NCBI GenBank assembly: GCA_944323935.1
Contig: CALUUJ010000003.1
Span: 83,982 to 147,981 of the forward strand
From: Candidatus Gastranaerophilales bacterium
Lineage (GTDB): Bacteria; Cyanobacteriota; Vampirovibrionia; Gastranaerophilales; Gastranaerophilaceae
DNA: 64,000 nt
Reading direction: 5' to 3'
Shown: positions 18,599 to 27,118 of the stretch, piece after piece
Numbering within the stretch: position 1 is the first letter of the stretch
Layout: each line of letters begins with the position of its first letter
Made by a program: the position numbers and the translations under genes
The notes under the pieces: generated by a model
What the model was told of the DNA's origin: nothing
The model's database searches: none
What the model saw: only the letters and a program-made list of their open reading frames with translations

Positions 18599-20140
18599 CT
18601 ATTTGTCTTTTCTGTTTTTATATATTGTTATGTCATTATTTTTTTTATTCCAGAATAATATATCGCCATTTTCAAGTTTTAAAGAATTATACTCACTATA
18701 TTCTTTCCACATTGAATTAAAAGACTTAAATTGAACATAATAGTCTCTCTTTGTTATATATAAATATATTTTATAAGTCTCAGTATTCTGAAAATAACTA
18801 GCTCTAGGATTATATTTTCCTAAAAGCTTATGTCTTTTTTCTGTTCCCGAAATAAGGAAATTACCATTATCTAAAGCAATAGCTTTTTCAACTTTGAAAT
18901 TCTTTAACTTTCTTATCTTCTTTTTTGTATTTTCAGCAAAACTGTATTTATAACCATCTTGAAAATTAAAAATATATTCATCTTTATATAGTGCGCACTT
19001 ATCATTTATCTTAATGTTTGCACCTTTATTAAAAATATTTTCTTCTAAATCATAAATATAAAATTTATTCTCTGAGGGTATTAACAAGTTGCCATTACTA
19101 AATATTTGAACATTTCTTATATCAATATAACCTTCAATTTTATTTTTTGTACTATAAAGCTCGTTTTTTTGCGGATTATAGACTTCATAGTTTTCACAAC
19201 TACGGCATAATACCGGCAGCATTAATATATGACCATTTCTTAGTAAAACAATTTCTTCATTTAAAATTTTTCTATCTAAACTTCTTATGTTTTTTATATC
19301 TTTTGTATAATTATTATAAATATCAATATCTATTATACTTTTGCCTTTTATATTTTTCTTTCTGATGATTAATTCTTCATCATTATTTAAGCTTATAGCT
19401 CCGGCATTTAAAATATTTTCATTTATAAAAGCTTTTTTATATTCAAACCTACCTTTATTTAAGTTATAAGTATATATTTTATTTACAATTATCGAGCTTC
19501 CATCCTTATTGGTTGTTAAGAACATTATTTTTTTCGCATTTTGAAACAAATTCACGCTCTCAATAATTTCATTTTTAAATAAATATTTTGTACTCCAATG
19601 TCCTTTATCAAAAATTATTCCATCTACAATACCTCTACTCATTAAAAGTAATAATATTGATATAGAACTTAGTCTTAAAATCAAACCATTCTTCTCAATA
19701 TTTTTTGAAAACAAGTATTTTATCAGACAAATTACTGAAACTAAAAATAAAAATATTAAAATATTAAAACCTAAATACCACAACGCATATAAAAATATAA
19801 ACGAATTTAAAACTAAAAAAGGCATACTTTTTTGAACTTCTTTTTTAGAATCTTCTTCTGTAGCTTTTTTACTAAAAAACAATGTCAAATCAACTATAAC
19901 TGATACAAAGAACAATAAATATACAAGTAAAATCAATAATACAAAAAATAACCCGATAACGTTAATCAGAAGATAAAATAATAATTGAGCTCCCCAACTT
20001 AATGCCATATCTGTAAAAAAACTTATTAACATATTAAACAATAAAGCAATGTATCCAAATACAACCAAAATTTTAAATGAAAATAATCTTGTATAAGTAA
20101 AACTAAAATTCAAATCACATAGTTTTCTACAGTTAAACAT
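18599..20140 (-). CDS. Multi-pass membrane protein with propeller-like C-terminal half
   Basis: 513 residues, family not recognised. The first ~190 residues contain about five hydrophobic helices (such as FKILVVFGYIALLFNMLISF and LNSFIFLYALWYLGFNILIF). The rest has repeated blades ending in short 'NG-hydrophobic' turns (RNGHILMLP, SNGNLLIPS, DNGNFLISG, ENGDILFWN), resembling kelch/beta-propeller repeats as in large secreted or sensory proteins. The promoter region contains two copies of the 16-base operator motif found at marR, so it is probably in the MarR regulon. Function unknown. Confidence 0.65.
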   Translation of the reverse strand: MFNCRKLCDLNFSFTYTRLFSFKILVVFGYIALLFNMLISFFTDMALSWGAQLLFYLLINVIGLFFVLLILLVYLLFFVSVIVDLTLFFSKKATEEDSKKEVQKSMPFLVLNSFIFLYALWYLGFNILIFLFLVSVICLIKYLFSKNIEKNGLILRLSSISILLLLMSRGIVDGIIFDKGHWSTKYLFKNEIIESVNLFQNAKKIMFLTTNKDGSSIIVNKIYTYNLNKGRFEYKKAFINENILNAGAISLNNDEELIIRKKNIKGKSIIDIDIYNNYTKDIKNIRSLDRKILNEEIVLLRNGHILMLPVLCRSCENYEVYNPQKNELYSTKNKIEGYIDIRNVQIFSNGNLLIPSENKFYIYDLEENIFNKGANIKINDKCALYKDEYIFNFQDGYKYSFAENTKKKIRKLKNFKVEKAIALDNGNFLISGTEKRHKLLGKYNPRASYFQNTETYKIYLYITKRDYYVQFKSFNSMWKEYSEYNSLKLENGDILFWNKKNNDITIYKNRKDK

Positions 20141-20170
20141 ATAATACTCCTATTTAATATTTGTATTATT

Positions 20171-20201
20171 AGTTTACCATTCAACTATTAACCATTCAAT
20201 T
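20171..20201 (-). promoter_or_regulatory. Tandem MarR-type operator sites in the promoter of the 20140 gene
   Basis: Two head-to-tail copies related to AGTTwAyCATTCAACT: 20171-20186 (strong) and 20186-20201 (weaker arms). Read on the minus strand each supplies a TTGAAT that could serve as a -35 element, for example TTGAAT-17-TAAACT, so binding would block the promoter of the membrane-protein/patatin pair. Confidence 0.6.
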
Positions 20202-20222
20202 GTTTTTTGATTTTAATTTACA

Positions 20223-20684
20223 TTATTTAATATTAGTTAACCATTCAACTAATATTTTTTCTATATATTTTTTACTCTGTTCAGGGAGATTTTCTGTTAT
20301 TTTAAGCATCTCAGCAGAATAATAAGGCCAAATTTCATCTAAAAGAGAAGAAGCAGTATCCGATATTTTTATCAGTTTAACTCTGCGGTCATTTTCTTTT
20401 GGATTTCTTGATATCATTTTTTCCTTTTCAAGCCTATCTAAAAGCTTTGTAATATTTGAAGGAGTTACTAAAAGTCTTTGACTTATTTCATTTTGTTGAA
20501 TACCATCTTTACTGCCAATATGTTTAATAATCATTAATATGTTAAATTTAGCAATATTTAAATTATATTTAGAAAGTAAACTATCCAATTTATTAGAAAT
20601 TTGTCCCCACAACAACCCAATTGTATAAATCAATTTAGAACTGTCGTTTTGCTTTTCAAAATATAAATCCAGATCTTTCTTCAT
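20223..20684 (-). CDS. MarR-family transcriptional regulator
   Basis: A 153-residue winged-helix regulator that binds palindromic DNA as a dimer. The core has QNEISQRLLVTPSNITKLLDRLEKEKMISR (helix-turn-helix and recognition helix) followed by the wing NPKENDRRVKLIKISD, all typical of MarR. Its promoter overlaps a 24-base palindrome (20715-20738). A 26-base palindrome of the same type (20230-20255) is built into its own last codons, and further copies precede the next gene. Autoregulation plus control of the membrane-protein/patatin pair and perhaps hydG is inferred. The ligand is unknown. Confidence 0.9.
   Translation of the reverse strand: MKKDLDLYFEKQNDSSKLIYTIGLLWGQISNKLDSLLSKYNLNIAKFNILMIIKHIGSKDGIQQNEISQRLLVTPSNITKLLDRLEKEKMISRNPKENDRRVKLIKISDTASSLLDEIWPYYSAEMLKITENLPEQSKKYIEKILVEWLTNIK
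20230..20255. promoter_or_regulatory. MarR-type operator inside the 3' end of marR
   Basis: A 26-base inverted repeat with perfect 9-base arms (ATATTAGTT / AACTAATAT) around the core AGTTAACCATTCAACT (20235-20250). It encodes the residues ILVEWLTNI at the MarR C-terminus. Confidence 0.65.
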
Positions 20685-20703
20685 ATTACACCGCCTTTTC
20701 TTG

Positions 20704-20738
20704 AGTATAGCAACAAATAGTTAATCATTCAACTATTT
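20704..20738 (-). promoter_or_regulatory. marR promoter overlapped by an operator palindrome
   Basis: Minus-strand TTGAAT (20727-20732), 17 bases, TATACT (20704-20709). The -35 lies inside a 24-base inverted repeat (20715-20738, arms AAATAGTT / AACTATTT), as expected for an autorepressor. Confidence 0.7.
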
Positions 20739-20754
20739 TGAATCTTTACTGATT

Positions 20755-20783
20755 TTGGATACATTTAATTTTTGAGTTATACT
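20755..20783 (+). promoter_or_regulatory. hydG promoter
   Basis: TTGGAT (20755-20760), 17 bases, TATACT (20778-20783), 22 bases before the hydG ATG. The operator palindrome ends 17 bases upstream of this -35. Confidence 0.6.
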
Positions 20784-20805
20784 GTAGAAGAAAAAAGGCG
20801 TCAAA

Positions 20806-22224
20806 ATGTATAATCCAAAATCTACAAAAGCAGAAGAATTTATTTCTCATCAAGAAGTTTTAGATACTATTGAATATGCTGAAAAAAATAAAGATAATAA
20901 AGTTCTTCTAAATAAAATTATAGAAAAAGCGAAGCTAAAAAAGGGACTAACACATAGAGAAGCATCTGTTTTATTAGCTTGCAATAATGATGAAATAAAT
21001 AATGAAATTTTCACTCTTGCAAAACAAATAAAAGAGGATTTTTACGGTAACAGAATTGTTCTTTTTGCACCTTTATATCTTTCTAACTACTGCATAAACG
21101 GTTGTACATACTGCCCATACCACGCTAAAAACACTCATATTCCAAGAAAAAAAATGACACAGGAAGAAATAAGGAATGAAGTAATTGCACTTCAAGATAT
21201 GGGACATAAACGTCTTGCAATTGAATCAGGTGAAGATCCAATTAATAACCCTATTGAATATATTCTAGAATCAATTAATACTATATATTCTATAAAGCAT
21301 AAAAATGGAGCAATAAGAAGAGTAAACGTAAATATTGCGGCAACTACAGTTGAAAATTATAGAAAATTACATGAAGCTAAAATAGGTACATATATATTAT
21401 TCCAAGAAACCTATAATAAAGAAAGTTATGAGAAATTACACCCTATAGGTCCAAAACATAATTATGCTTACCATACAGAAGCAATGGACAGAGCAATGCA
21501 AGGCGGAATTGACGATGTTGGAATCGGAGTTTTATTTGGACTTGAAAATTATAAATATGAGTTTGCCGGCATTTTAATGCACGCAGAACACTTAGAAGCA
21601 CTATATGGCGTAGGTCCGCACACTATAAGCGTACCAAGAATAAGAAAAGCTGATGATATAGACCCGAATAGTTTCGCAAACGGGCTTGATGATGAAACTT
21701 TCAAAAAGATTGTTGCAGTACTAAGAATAGCAGTACCATATACAGGTATGATAATATCAACACGTGAAAATAAAGAATGCCGCAAATCTTTATTAGAGCT
21801 TGGTGTTTCACAAATATCAGGCGGTTCAAAAACCAGTGTCGGCGGATACTATAAACCTGAAAAAGAAGATGAAGATTCAAGTCAATTTGAAGTTAATGAT
21901 AACAGAACACTTGATGAAGTAGTAAATTGGTTAATGGAATTAGATTATCTGCCAAGTTTTTGCACAGCTTGTTACGGAAATAATCGAACAGGCGAAAGAT
22001 TTATGTCTATCTGTAAAGATCAACAAATACATAACTTCTGCCATCCAAATGCAATAATGACATTAAAAGAATACTTAGTTGATTATGCTTCTGAAAAAAC
22101 AAAACAAACAGGAGAAAAACTTCTTTTAAAAGAAATCGCCAAACTTAAAGATGAAAATAGGAAGCAGATTGTAATAAAAAATCTTGAAAAAATAATAAAT
22201 GGCGAACGTGATTTTAAGTTCTAA
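20806..22224 (+). CDS. hydG: [FeFe]-hydrogenase maturase HydG (radical SAM tyrosine lyase)
   Basis: It cleaves tyrosine to give the CO and cyanide ligands of the H-cluster, delivered as an Fe(CO)2(CN) synthon. 472 residues, normal length. The radical SAM cluster CX3CX2C is C96, C100, C103 (NYCINGCTYCPY). The auxiliary cluster motif CX2CX22C is C386, C389 and C412 in SFCTACYGNNRTGERFM...NFC, diagnostic for HydG over ThiH. AAAAGGCG precedes the ATG. The gene is monocistronic or leads the ACT/UPF0210 pair. hydE is 13 kb upstream. Confidence 0.96.
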   Translation: MYNPKSTKAEEFISHQEVLDTIEYAEKNKDNKVLLNKIIEKAKLKKGLTHREASVLLACNNDEINNEIFTLAKQIKEDFYGNRIVLFAPLYLSNYCINGCTYCPYHAKNTHIPRKKMTQEEIRNEVIALQDMGHKRLAIESGEDPINNPIEYILESINTIYSIKHKNGAIRRVNVNIAATTVENYRKLHEAKIGTYILFQETYNKESYEKLHPIGPKHNYAYHTEAMDRAMQGGIDDVGIGVLFGLENYKYEFAGILMHAEHLEALYGVGPHTISVPRIRKADDIDPNSFANGLDDETFKKIVAVLRIAVPYTGMIISTRENKECRKSLLELGVSQISGGSKTSVGGYYKPEKEDEDSSQFEVNDNRTLDEVVNWLMELDYLPSFCTACYGNNRTGERFMSICKDQQIHNFCHPNAIMTLKEYLVDYASEKTKQTGEKLLLKEIAKLKDENRKQIVIKNLEKIINGERDFKF

Positions 22225-22285
22225 ATGATTGCTTTTAGTCCGTTTTACGAATAAAATATAGTTATAAATACAGATTGGAGCGAAA

Positions 22286-22564
22286 ATGAGCGAAGATAAA
22301 ATCATTGTAACTATTTCAGGAAAAGACGGAGTTGGCATAGTTGCTGAAATTGCATCTGTTCTTGCTAAATACGAAGTTAATATAGAAGATATAAGACAAA
22401 CTATTATGCAAGGTTGTTTTATGATGTTTTTGCTTGCTGATATCAGCAAATCAAAATATTCTTTTAAAGAAATAAAAGAAGCTGTTGTTGAATCCGGACA
22501 AAAATTAGGTATGGAGATTTGGATTCAAAAGAAAGAAATTTTTGATAAAATGCACACTATTTAA
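22286..22564 (+). CDS. ACT-domain protein (UPF0237 type)
   Basis: A 92-residue single ACT domain: IIVTISGKDGVGIVAEIASVLA, with the glycine-rich turn that usually binds an amino acid or small ligand, then VNIEDIRQTIMQGCFMM. It matches the UPF0237 group that nearly always sits immediately upstream of a UPF0210/PFL protein, as it does here (11-base gap). GGAGCG lies before the ATG. Probably a regulatory or ligand-sensing partner of that protein; no reaction is known. Confidence 0.88.
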   Translation: MSEDKIIVTISGKDGVGIVAEIASVLAKYEVNIEDIRQTIMQGCFMMFLLADISKSKYSFKEIKEAVVESGQKLGMEIWIQKKEIFDKMHTI

Positions 22565-22575
22565 GGGAATAATAA

Positions 22576-23943
22576 ATGTCTTTTTTTAATGAAAAATCAA
22601 TCATTGAAACAATAAATATGATTAAGGTTCACAACTTAGATATAAGAACAGTTACTTTAGCGTTAAGTTTACGTGATTGTTGCGGAGAAAATGTTCAAGA
22701 GGTTGGTGATAAAATATATAAAAAAATAACAAAATATGCAAAAAATTTATATAATTATGCTGCTGAAATAGAAGATGAATATTCAATTCCTATAATAAAT
22801 AAAAGAATAGCCGTTACACCTATTTCTTTAGTTGGAGAATCCTGCAAAGATATGGATTATGTTTATCTTGCAAAAATATTAGATGAAGCTGCAAAAGAAG
22901 TAAATGTTAATTTTATAGGCGGGTTTTCTGCCCTTGTTGAAAAAGGTTGTACAAAAGGCGATATCGCTCTGATTGAAAGTATTCCTGAAGCACTAAAACA
23001 GACTCAACGTGTATGTTCTTCAATTAATTTAGCATCTACAAAAGCGGGTATTAATATGGATGCGGTCAAAAAAATGGGTGGAATAATAAAACAAGCCGCA
23101 AATCTTACAGCAAATGAAGATGGCATAGGTGCAGCTAAGCTTGTTTGTTTTTGTAATGTACCCGGTGATAACCCATTTATGGCAGGTGCATTCCATGGTT
23201 ATGGAGAACCCGAGTGTGCTTTAAATGTTGGAGTATCCGGTCCCGGAGTAGTTAGAGCAGCCGTTGAAAATTTACCAAAAGATGCAGATTTTGGAGAACT
23301 TGCAAACAAAATAAAACAAATAGCATTTAAAATAACTTCTACAGGTGAACTTGTTGGCAGAAGAATGGCTGAAAAAATGAATATTCCATTTGGGATTATA
23401 GACCTATCTTTAGCGCCAACACCAGCTATTGGTGATTCTGTTGCAGGAATTTTCCAAGCGATGGGACTAGAACACGCAGGTGCACACGGCACTACCGCAG
23501 CGCTTGCAATGCTAAATGATGCTGTGAAAAAAGGCGGAATAATGGCAAGTTCATATGTTGGAGGTTTATCAGGTGCATTTATTCCTGTATCAGAAGATGC
23601 CGGTATGATTGAAGCTGCAAAGAAAGGTGTTTTAACCTTTGATAAATTAGAAGCAATGACTTGTGTATGCTCTGTAGGACTTGATATGATAGCAATCCCG
23701 GGAGATACACCTGAAACTACAATTTCAGGTATGATTGCCGATGAAATGGCTATTGGTATGATAAATAAAAAAACTACAGCAGTCAGAATAATTCCCGTAC
23801 CGAATAAAAAAGTAGGTGATTATGCCGTATATGGTGGTTTATTGGGAGAAGCACCTATAATGAATGTTAATAAACTTTCCTCTGAAACTTTTATTAACAG
23901 AGGCGGAAGAATTCCAGCCCCAATACACAGTCTTAACAACTAA
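22576..23943 (+). CDS. UPF0210 / PFL-family (DUF711) protein
   Basis: A 455-residue conserved protein of the UPF0210 (DUF711) family, related in fold to glycyl-radical/PFL-type barrels but without a demonstrated reaction. Recognisable stretches include [51 protein letters not shown] and the C-terminal [10 protein letters not shown]. It is downstream of its usual ACT partner. The function is not established; I only assert the family. Confidence 0.88.
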   Translation: MSFFNEKSIIETINMIKVHNLDIRTVTLALSLRDCCGENVQEVGDKIYKKITKYAKNLYNYAAEIEDEYSIPIINKRIAVTPISLVGESCKDMDYVYLAKILDEAAKEVNVNFIGGFSALVEKGCTKGDIALIESIPEALKQTQRVCSSINLASTKAGINMDAVKKMGGIIKQAANLTANEDGIGAAKLVCFCNVPGDNPFMAGAFHGYGEPECALNVGVSGPGVVRAAVENLPKDADFGELANKIKQIAFKITSTGELVGRRMAEKMNIPFGIIDLSLAPTPAIGDSVAGIFQAMGLEHAGAHGTTAALAMLNDAVKKGGIMASSYVGGLSGAFIPVSEDAGMIEAAKKGVLTFDKLEAMTCVCSVGLDMIAIPGDTPETTISGMIADEMAIGMINKKTTAVRIIPVPNKKVGDYAVYGGLLGEAPIMNVNKLSSETFINRGGRIPAPIHSLNN

Positions 23944-23954
23944 GGAGATTATAA

Positions 23955-24602
23955 TTGTTTCTGTTTGGTTTTGGTAGAATAAGAAGGTTTTTTATATTTT
24001 ATTCCGTATACAACAAAGGAATAAACAGAGAAAATCTTGGTGAATATCCAAAAGCACTAAGTAATTTGTTTTTAGCACTATCATTAATGCCAAAGTCATT
24101 AAAAACATATAAAGCAATTGCCAGAGTTAACAGAAAAAACAAAATGTTTTTAAATGCGATTGATTTTTATACAAAAGCAATAATGAAGTTCCCTCAAGAT
24201 GCTCAATTATATGCACTTAAAGCCGATGCATACAGAAAAATAAAAGAATATGATGAAGCTATTAATGCTTATAATATGGCTATTCAATATGATTATACAA
24301 ATACTTTATACTATGAATACAGAGCTCAAATTAAGTATTATACCGGAGATATTCAAGGTGCTATAAACGATTATAACGGTGCAATAAATATCAAGCCTAA
24401 TGATTACAAATTATACAAACAACGAGCTTTCTATCATTTTGAAAAGAAGAATTATGAAAGTGCCATAAATGATTATAATAAAGCAATATCTTTAAAGAAT
24501 GATGACTCGCATTCATATTATATGAGAGCCTCAATAGAAAAAATAAAAGGTTTAGAAACTGAAGCTGAAAATGACTTTAAAAAGGCAGAATCCTTAAAAT
24601 AG
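23955..24602 (+). CDS. TPR-repeat protein
   Basis: 215 residues with about five tetratricopeptide repeats from residue 22 onward: A..Y..AI..NP.-like units such as KIKEYDEAINAYNMAIQYD, YTGDIQGAINDYNGAINIK and FEKKNYESAINDYNKAISL. The start is TTG at 23955, supported by AAGGAG at 23942-23947 (7-base spacing) that overlaps the previous stop. Probably a protein-interaction scaffold. It ends 9 bases from a convergent gene with no visible terminator. Confidence 0.85.
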   Translation: MFLFGFGRIRRFFIFYSVYNKGINRENLGEYPKALSNLFLALSLMPKSLKTYKAIARVNRKNKMFLNAIDFYTKAIMKFPQDAQLYALKADAYRKIKEYDEAINAYNMAIQYDYTNTLYYEYRAQIKYYTGDIQGAINDYNGAINIKPNDYKLYKQRAFYHFEKKNYESAINDYNKAISLKNDDSHSYYMRASIEKIKGLETEAENDFKKAESLK

Positions 24603-24611
24603 AAACAATTT

Positions 24612-25100
24612 TTATTCTTCAATTTTTTCTTTATTTAGTTTTTTATTTTCTTTTTCTATTCTTTTGGCTTCTTTTTCTGCTTCTTTAGCACGTTTTTTTG
24701 CTAATTTTTGTTTCTGTTCTTCTGTAAATTTACACTTTTTCAAAAGTTTTTCATAATATGCTTGTCTATCAGCCGGATTTTCTATTTTTTCTGCTTCTTT
24801 TAATCCTGCCTCAAACTTAGCTTTTTTATCTCTGTAAGAAACATGTTTAAACTTTGTAACCCCATGACATAACATCGGTATACCAATAGGAGATGTTATT
24901 ATTAATGCAGTTAGTTCTGAACCGACTGCAATTTCTGCTATAGCACTGCCTCTTGTAAAATCAGCCCTCGGATTTTGATATTTTTCAGGTACATAATCTT
25001 CCCACTTTGGTGCCGTTACATTATTTTCATCAACAGCATATACAGGAAATATAATAGACGAGAAACAAAACATTATAAAAATAACAATTATCTTTTTCAT
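24612..25100 (-). CDS. Exported protein with charged coiled tail, unknown
   Basis: 162 residues from the ATG at 25100, chosen because AAGGA precedes it and it begins a clear signal peptide (MKKIIVIFIMFCFSSIIF, cleavage after PVYA). The frame extends 9 codons further up but without benefit. The mature part has a short conserved-looking region (PKWEDYVPEKYQNPRADF), a hydrophobic stretch (LTALIITSPIGIPMLCHG) and then a lysine/glutamate-rich helical tail. Probably periplasmic or membrane-anchored. It follows the acyltransferase of the polyene cluster by 35 bases, but membership is uncertain. Confidence 0.65.
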   Translation of the reverse strand: MKKIIVIFIMFCFSSIIFPVYAVDENNVTAPKWEDYVPEKYQNPRADFTRGSAIAEIAVGSELTALIITSPIGIPMLCHGVTKFKHVSYRDKKAKFEAGLKEAEKIENPADRQAYYEKLLKKCKFTEEQKQKLAKKRAKEAEKEAKRIEKENKKLNKEKIEE

Positions 25101-25135
25101 ATTAATATCCTTAAAATAATTATACAAATATTATA

Positions 25136-26029
25136 CTATTCATTAAAAAAATTGTAAAAATGATAAAACTGATATGGTGCAAGTTTTGTTTTTTCTTCTA
25201 AGAACGCAACAAACTCTTTTTGCATTTTAATTAATGTCATAGCTTTTGTTTGTGCATTATAAAATCTCTTCAAATGAATGCAGTATCTATCTTTTGGCAT
25301 TTTTATTGCACTTACAAAATACACAGGTACTTCCATCATTTGTGCAAATTTGAATGTACCAATTGGGAATAATACTTTATGATTTAAAAACTCAGTCTCA
25401 AAATTATTACTTTGTGCTGAAATTCTGTCGCCTGCCATAAATACAATTCCACCCTTATTTAATTTTTCTTCTATTTCAATTGAAGTATTTATATCAATTT
25501 CTTCAACAGGGTATAAATGAATATTTTTATTTGTTGTAATTTTTTCTATAAATCCGGAAAATATTTTGCATTGCTCCTTTGCCAAAAAAACTGACACACT
25601 TGAGCAGGTATCTTTAATATCTGAATTTACAAATGAACGCATTGCATCAACATTACCAAGATGATTACATATAAAAAACGTACCTTTAAAATTTTTTAAA
25701 TCTTCCAAAAAAAGTTTTTTTTGTTCTTCATCTTCAAAATATAATTTTTCAGGAGGGAAATTATTTGTAAAGATTTCCATTCTATCAACAAGAGAATATG
25801 AATATGATAAAAAATGTCTGAAAACATTTTTAAAAGAAGGCTTTTCTCCCACTATCTCAAGATATTTTTTTGAACACTCTCTTACTTGTTTTGCATTTAT
25901 ACAAGCAATAAGCGTAACAAAAAAAGTAATTATCTTAACAGGAGTTTTCCCTAATATTTTATATATGTACCAAAGCAAAAAGAGTCTTTTTGTTCCTGCT
26001 GCTTGCTCTTTTATCTCATACCATTTCAT
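25136..26029 (-). CDS. Lysophospholipid acyltransferase-like enzyme of the polyene cluster
   Basis: 297 residues from ATG 26029, whose ATGA overlaps the stop of the methyltransferase gene. The LPLAT/HtrB-like HX4D motif is FICNHLGNVD (H123, D128 in this numbering), followed by VFMAGDRISAQ and FPIGTFKFAQ as acceptor and glycine motifs. Such acyltransferases accompany aryl polyene clusters and are thought to attach the polyene acyl chain to a membrane lipid. Last confident gene of the cluster on this strand. Confidence 0.85.
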   Translation of the reverse strand: MKWYEIKEQAAGTKRLFLLWYIYKILGKTPVKIITFFVTLIACINAKQVRECSKKYLEIVGEKPSFKNVFRHFLSYSYSLVDRMEIFTNNFPPEKLYFEDEEQKKLFLEDLKNFKGTFFICNHLGNVDAMRSFVNSDIKDTCSSVSVFLAKEQCKIFSGFIEKITTNKNIHLYPVEEIDINTSIEIEEKLNKGGIVFMAGDRISAQSNNFETEFLNHKVLFPIGTFKFAQMMEVPVYFVSAIKMPKDRYCIHLKRFYNAQTKAMTLIKMQKEFVAFLEEKTKLAPYQFYHFYNFFNE

Positions 26030-27099
26030 TTTTTTACACATTCCAAAAGAGTATAATCATGAATTCCCACTGAATATTTTGATTTAACTTTAAGACCAGC
26101 TTCATCAATCAAAGAAAGCATATCTTTTTCAGAATACATTTTACTTACACCGTTTGCCATACAAGTAAAATACAAAGAAATATGAACAAGAGAATACTCT
26201 GCAGCTTTAAATTGCTGATTATCTATAAATGGTTCAAGTATATATATATGAATATTTTTATCAGACGCTTTTTCTACATTTGTTAATATTGATAAAATTT
26301 GCTTTTCCGAAAAACAATCAAGAAACTGACTCATAAAAACAGCACCAGACATTTTAGGAAAAACGGCTTTTTCTGATACTACATTAATTCCATAGAACTC
26401 ACATCTGTTATTATTTACATTTTCCCTTGCTCTATCTATATTTTCAGGTAAATCAAGCATTGTAACCTTGCAATCGGGATTATATTTCAAACAAGCTTTT
26501 TCAAACTTACCCGTATTTCCGCCTATATCAAATATTTCTTTAGGATTTTGTTTAAAAATTATATCCAAAACTTCATCAAAACAAGTATCAGAATAATAAT
26601 GATCAAACTCATACCAACTTTTTTGTATTTGTTCAGGAAGCTTTGAAAGGGCCGGATATATAGTATGATAATTTCCTATATATTTTTTTAGTCCGATTGG
26701 AGATTCTTCTTTAAATGAATTCGCCAACTCTGAAGCCCCTAAATAACATACATCTCGCATAAAATTAAAGTTTACTCTCGTCATCTCATTATCAATAAAT
26801 GTATCACCTAAAGAGGTTAGAGAATATTTACCGTCTTTTAACTCTATAATTTCTGTTACTAAAGCTGCTTCACATAATGTCTTAGCAGTATATTTTGATA
26901 TGTCACAATTTTGCACAATTTCTTCTATCGAAGCAGAAGTACTTTTCAGATAATCTAAAATACCAAACTTCATCATTGAAGCTATTACTTGAAAAGTAAA
27001 CGGTGCAAAAACTATTTGCTGTGCTTTTGCTAAAGTTTCAACGAAACTTTCTTTTCTTCTGCTTTTTCTTCTATATTTAGTTGTTTCTTTATCAACCAT
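26026..27099 (-). CDS. SAM-dependent O-methyltransferase of the polyene cluster
   Basis: 357 residues of the plant/bacterial O-methyltransferase type. An N-terminal winged-helix dimerisation domain (QIVFAPFTFQVIASMMKFGILDYL) is followed by a Rossmann domain with EIFDIGGNTGKFEKACL as the SAM loop and VTMLDLPENI as motif II. Members in aryl polyene clusters methylate the aromatic head group. The start codon has no Shine-Dalgarno; a minus-strand extended -10 (TGG-TATAAT, 27109-27117) would place the transcript start within about 3 bases of the ATG, so the mRNA may be nearly leaderless. Confidence 0.87.
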   Translation of the reverse strand: MVDKETTKYRRKSRRKESFVETLAKAQQIVFAPFTFQVIASMMKFGILDYLKSTSASIEEIVQNCDISKYTAKTLCEAALVTEIIELKDGKYSLTSLGDTFIDNEMTRVNFNFMRDVCYLGASELANSFKEESPIGLKKYIGNYHTIYPALSKLPEQIQKSWYEFDHYYSDTCFDEVLDIIFKQNPKEIFDIGGNTGKFEKACLKYNPDCKVTMLDLPENIDRARENVNNNRCEFYGINVVSEKAVFPKMSGAVFMSQFLDCFSEKQILSILTNVEKASDKNIHIYILEPFIDNQQFKAAEYSLVHISLYFTCMANGVSKMYSEKDMLSLIDEAGLKVKSKYSVGIHDYTLLECVKK

Positions 27100-27100
27100 A

Positions 27101-27118
27101 ATGGTAAAATTATACCAT
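27101..27118. promoter_or_regulatory. Palindromic divergent promoter with extended -10 elements on both strands
   Basis: The sequence ATGGTAaaattaTACCAT type palindrome yields TGG-TAAAAT rightward (27102-27110) and TGG-TATAAT leftward (27117-27109). Predicted start points fall on or within 3 bases of the PPTase ATG (27117) and the methyltransferase ATG (27099), which are only 17 bases apart and lack ribosome sites. Confidence 0.45.
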
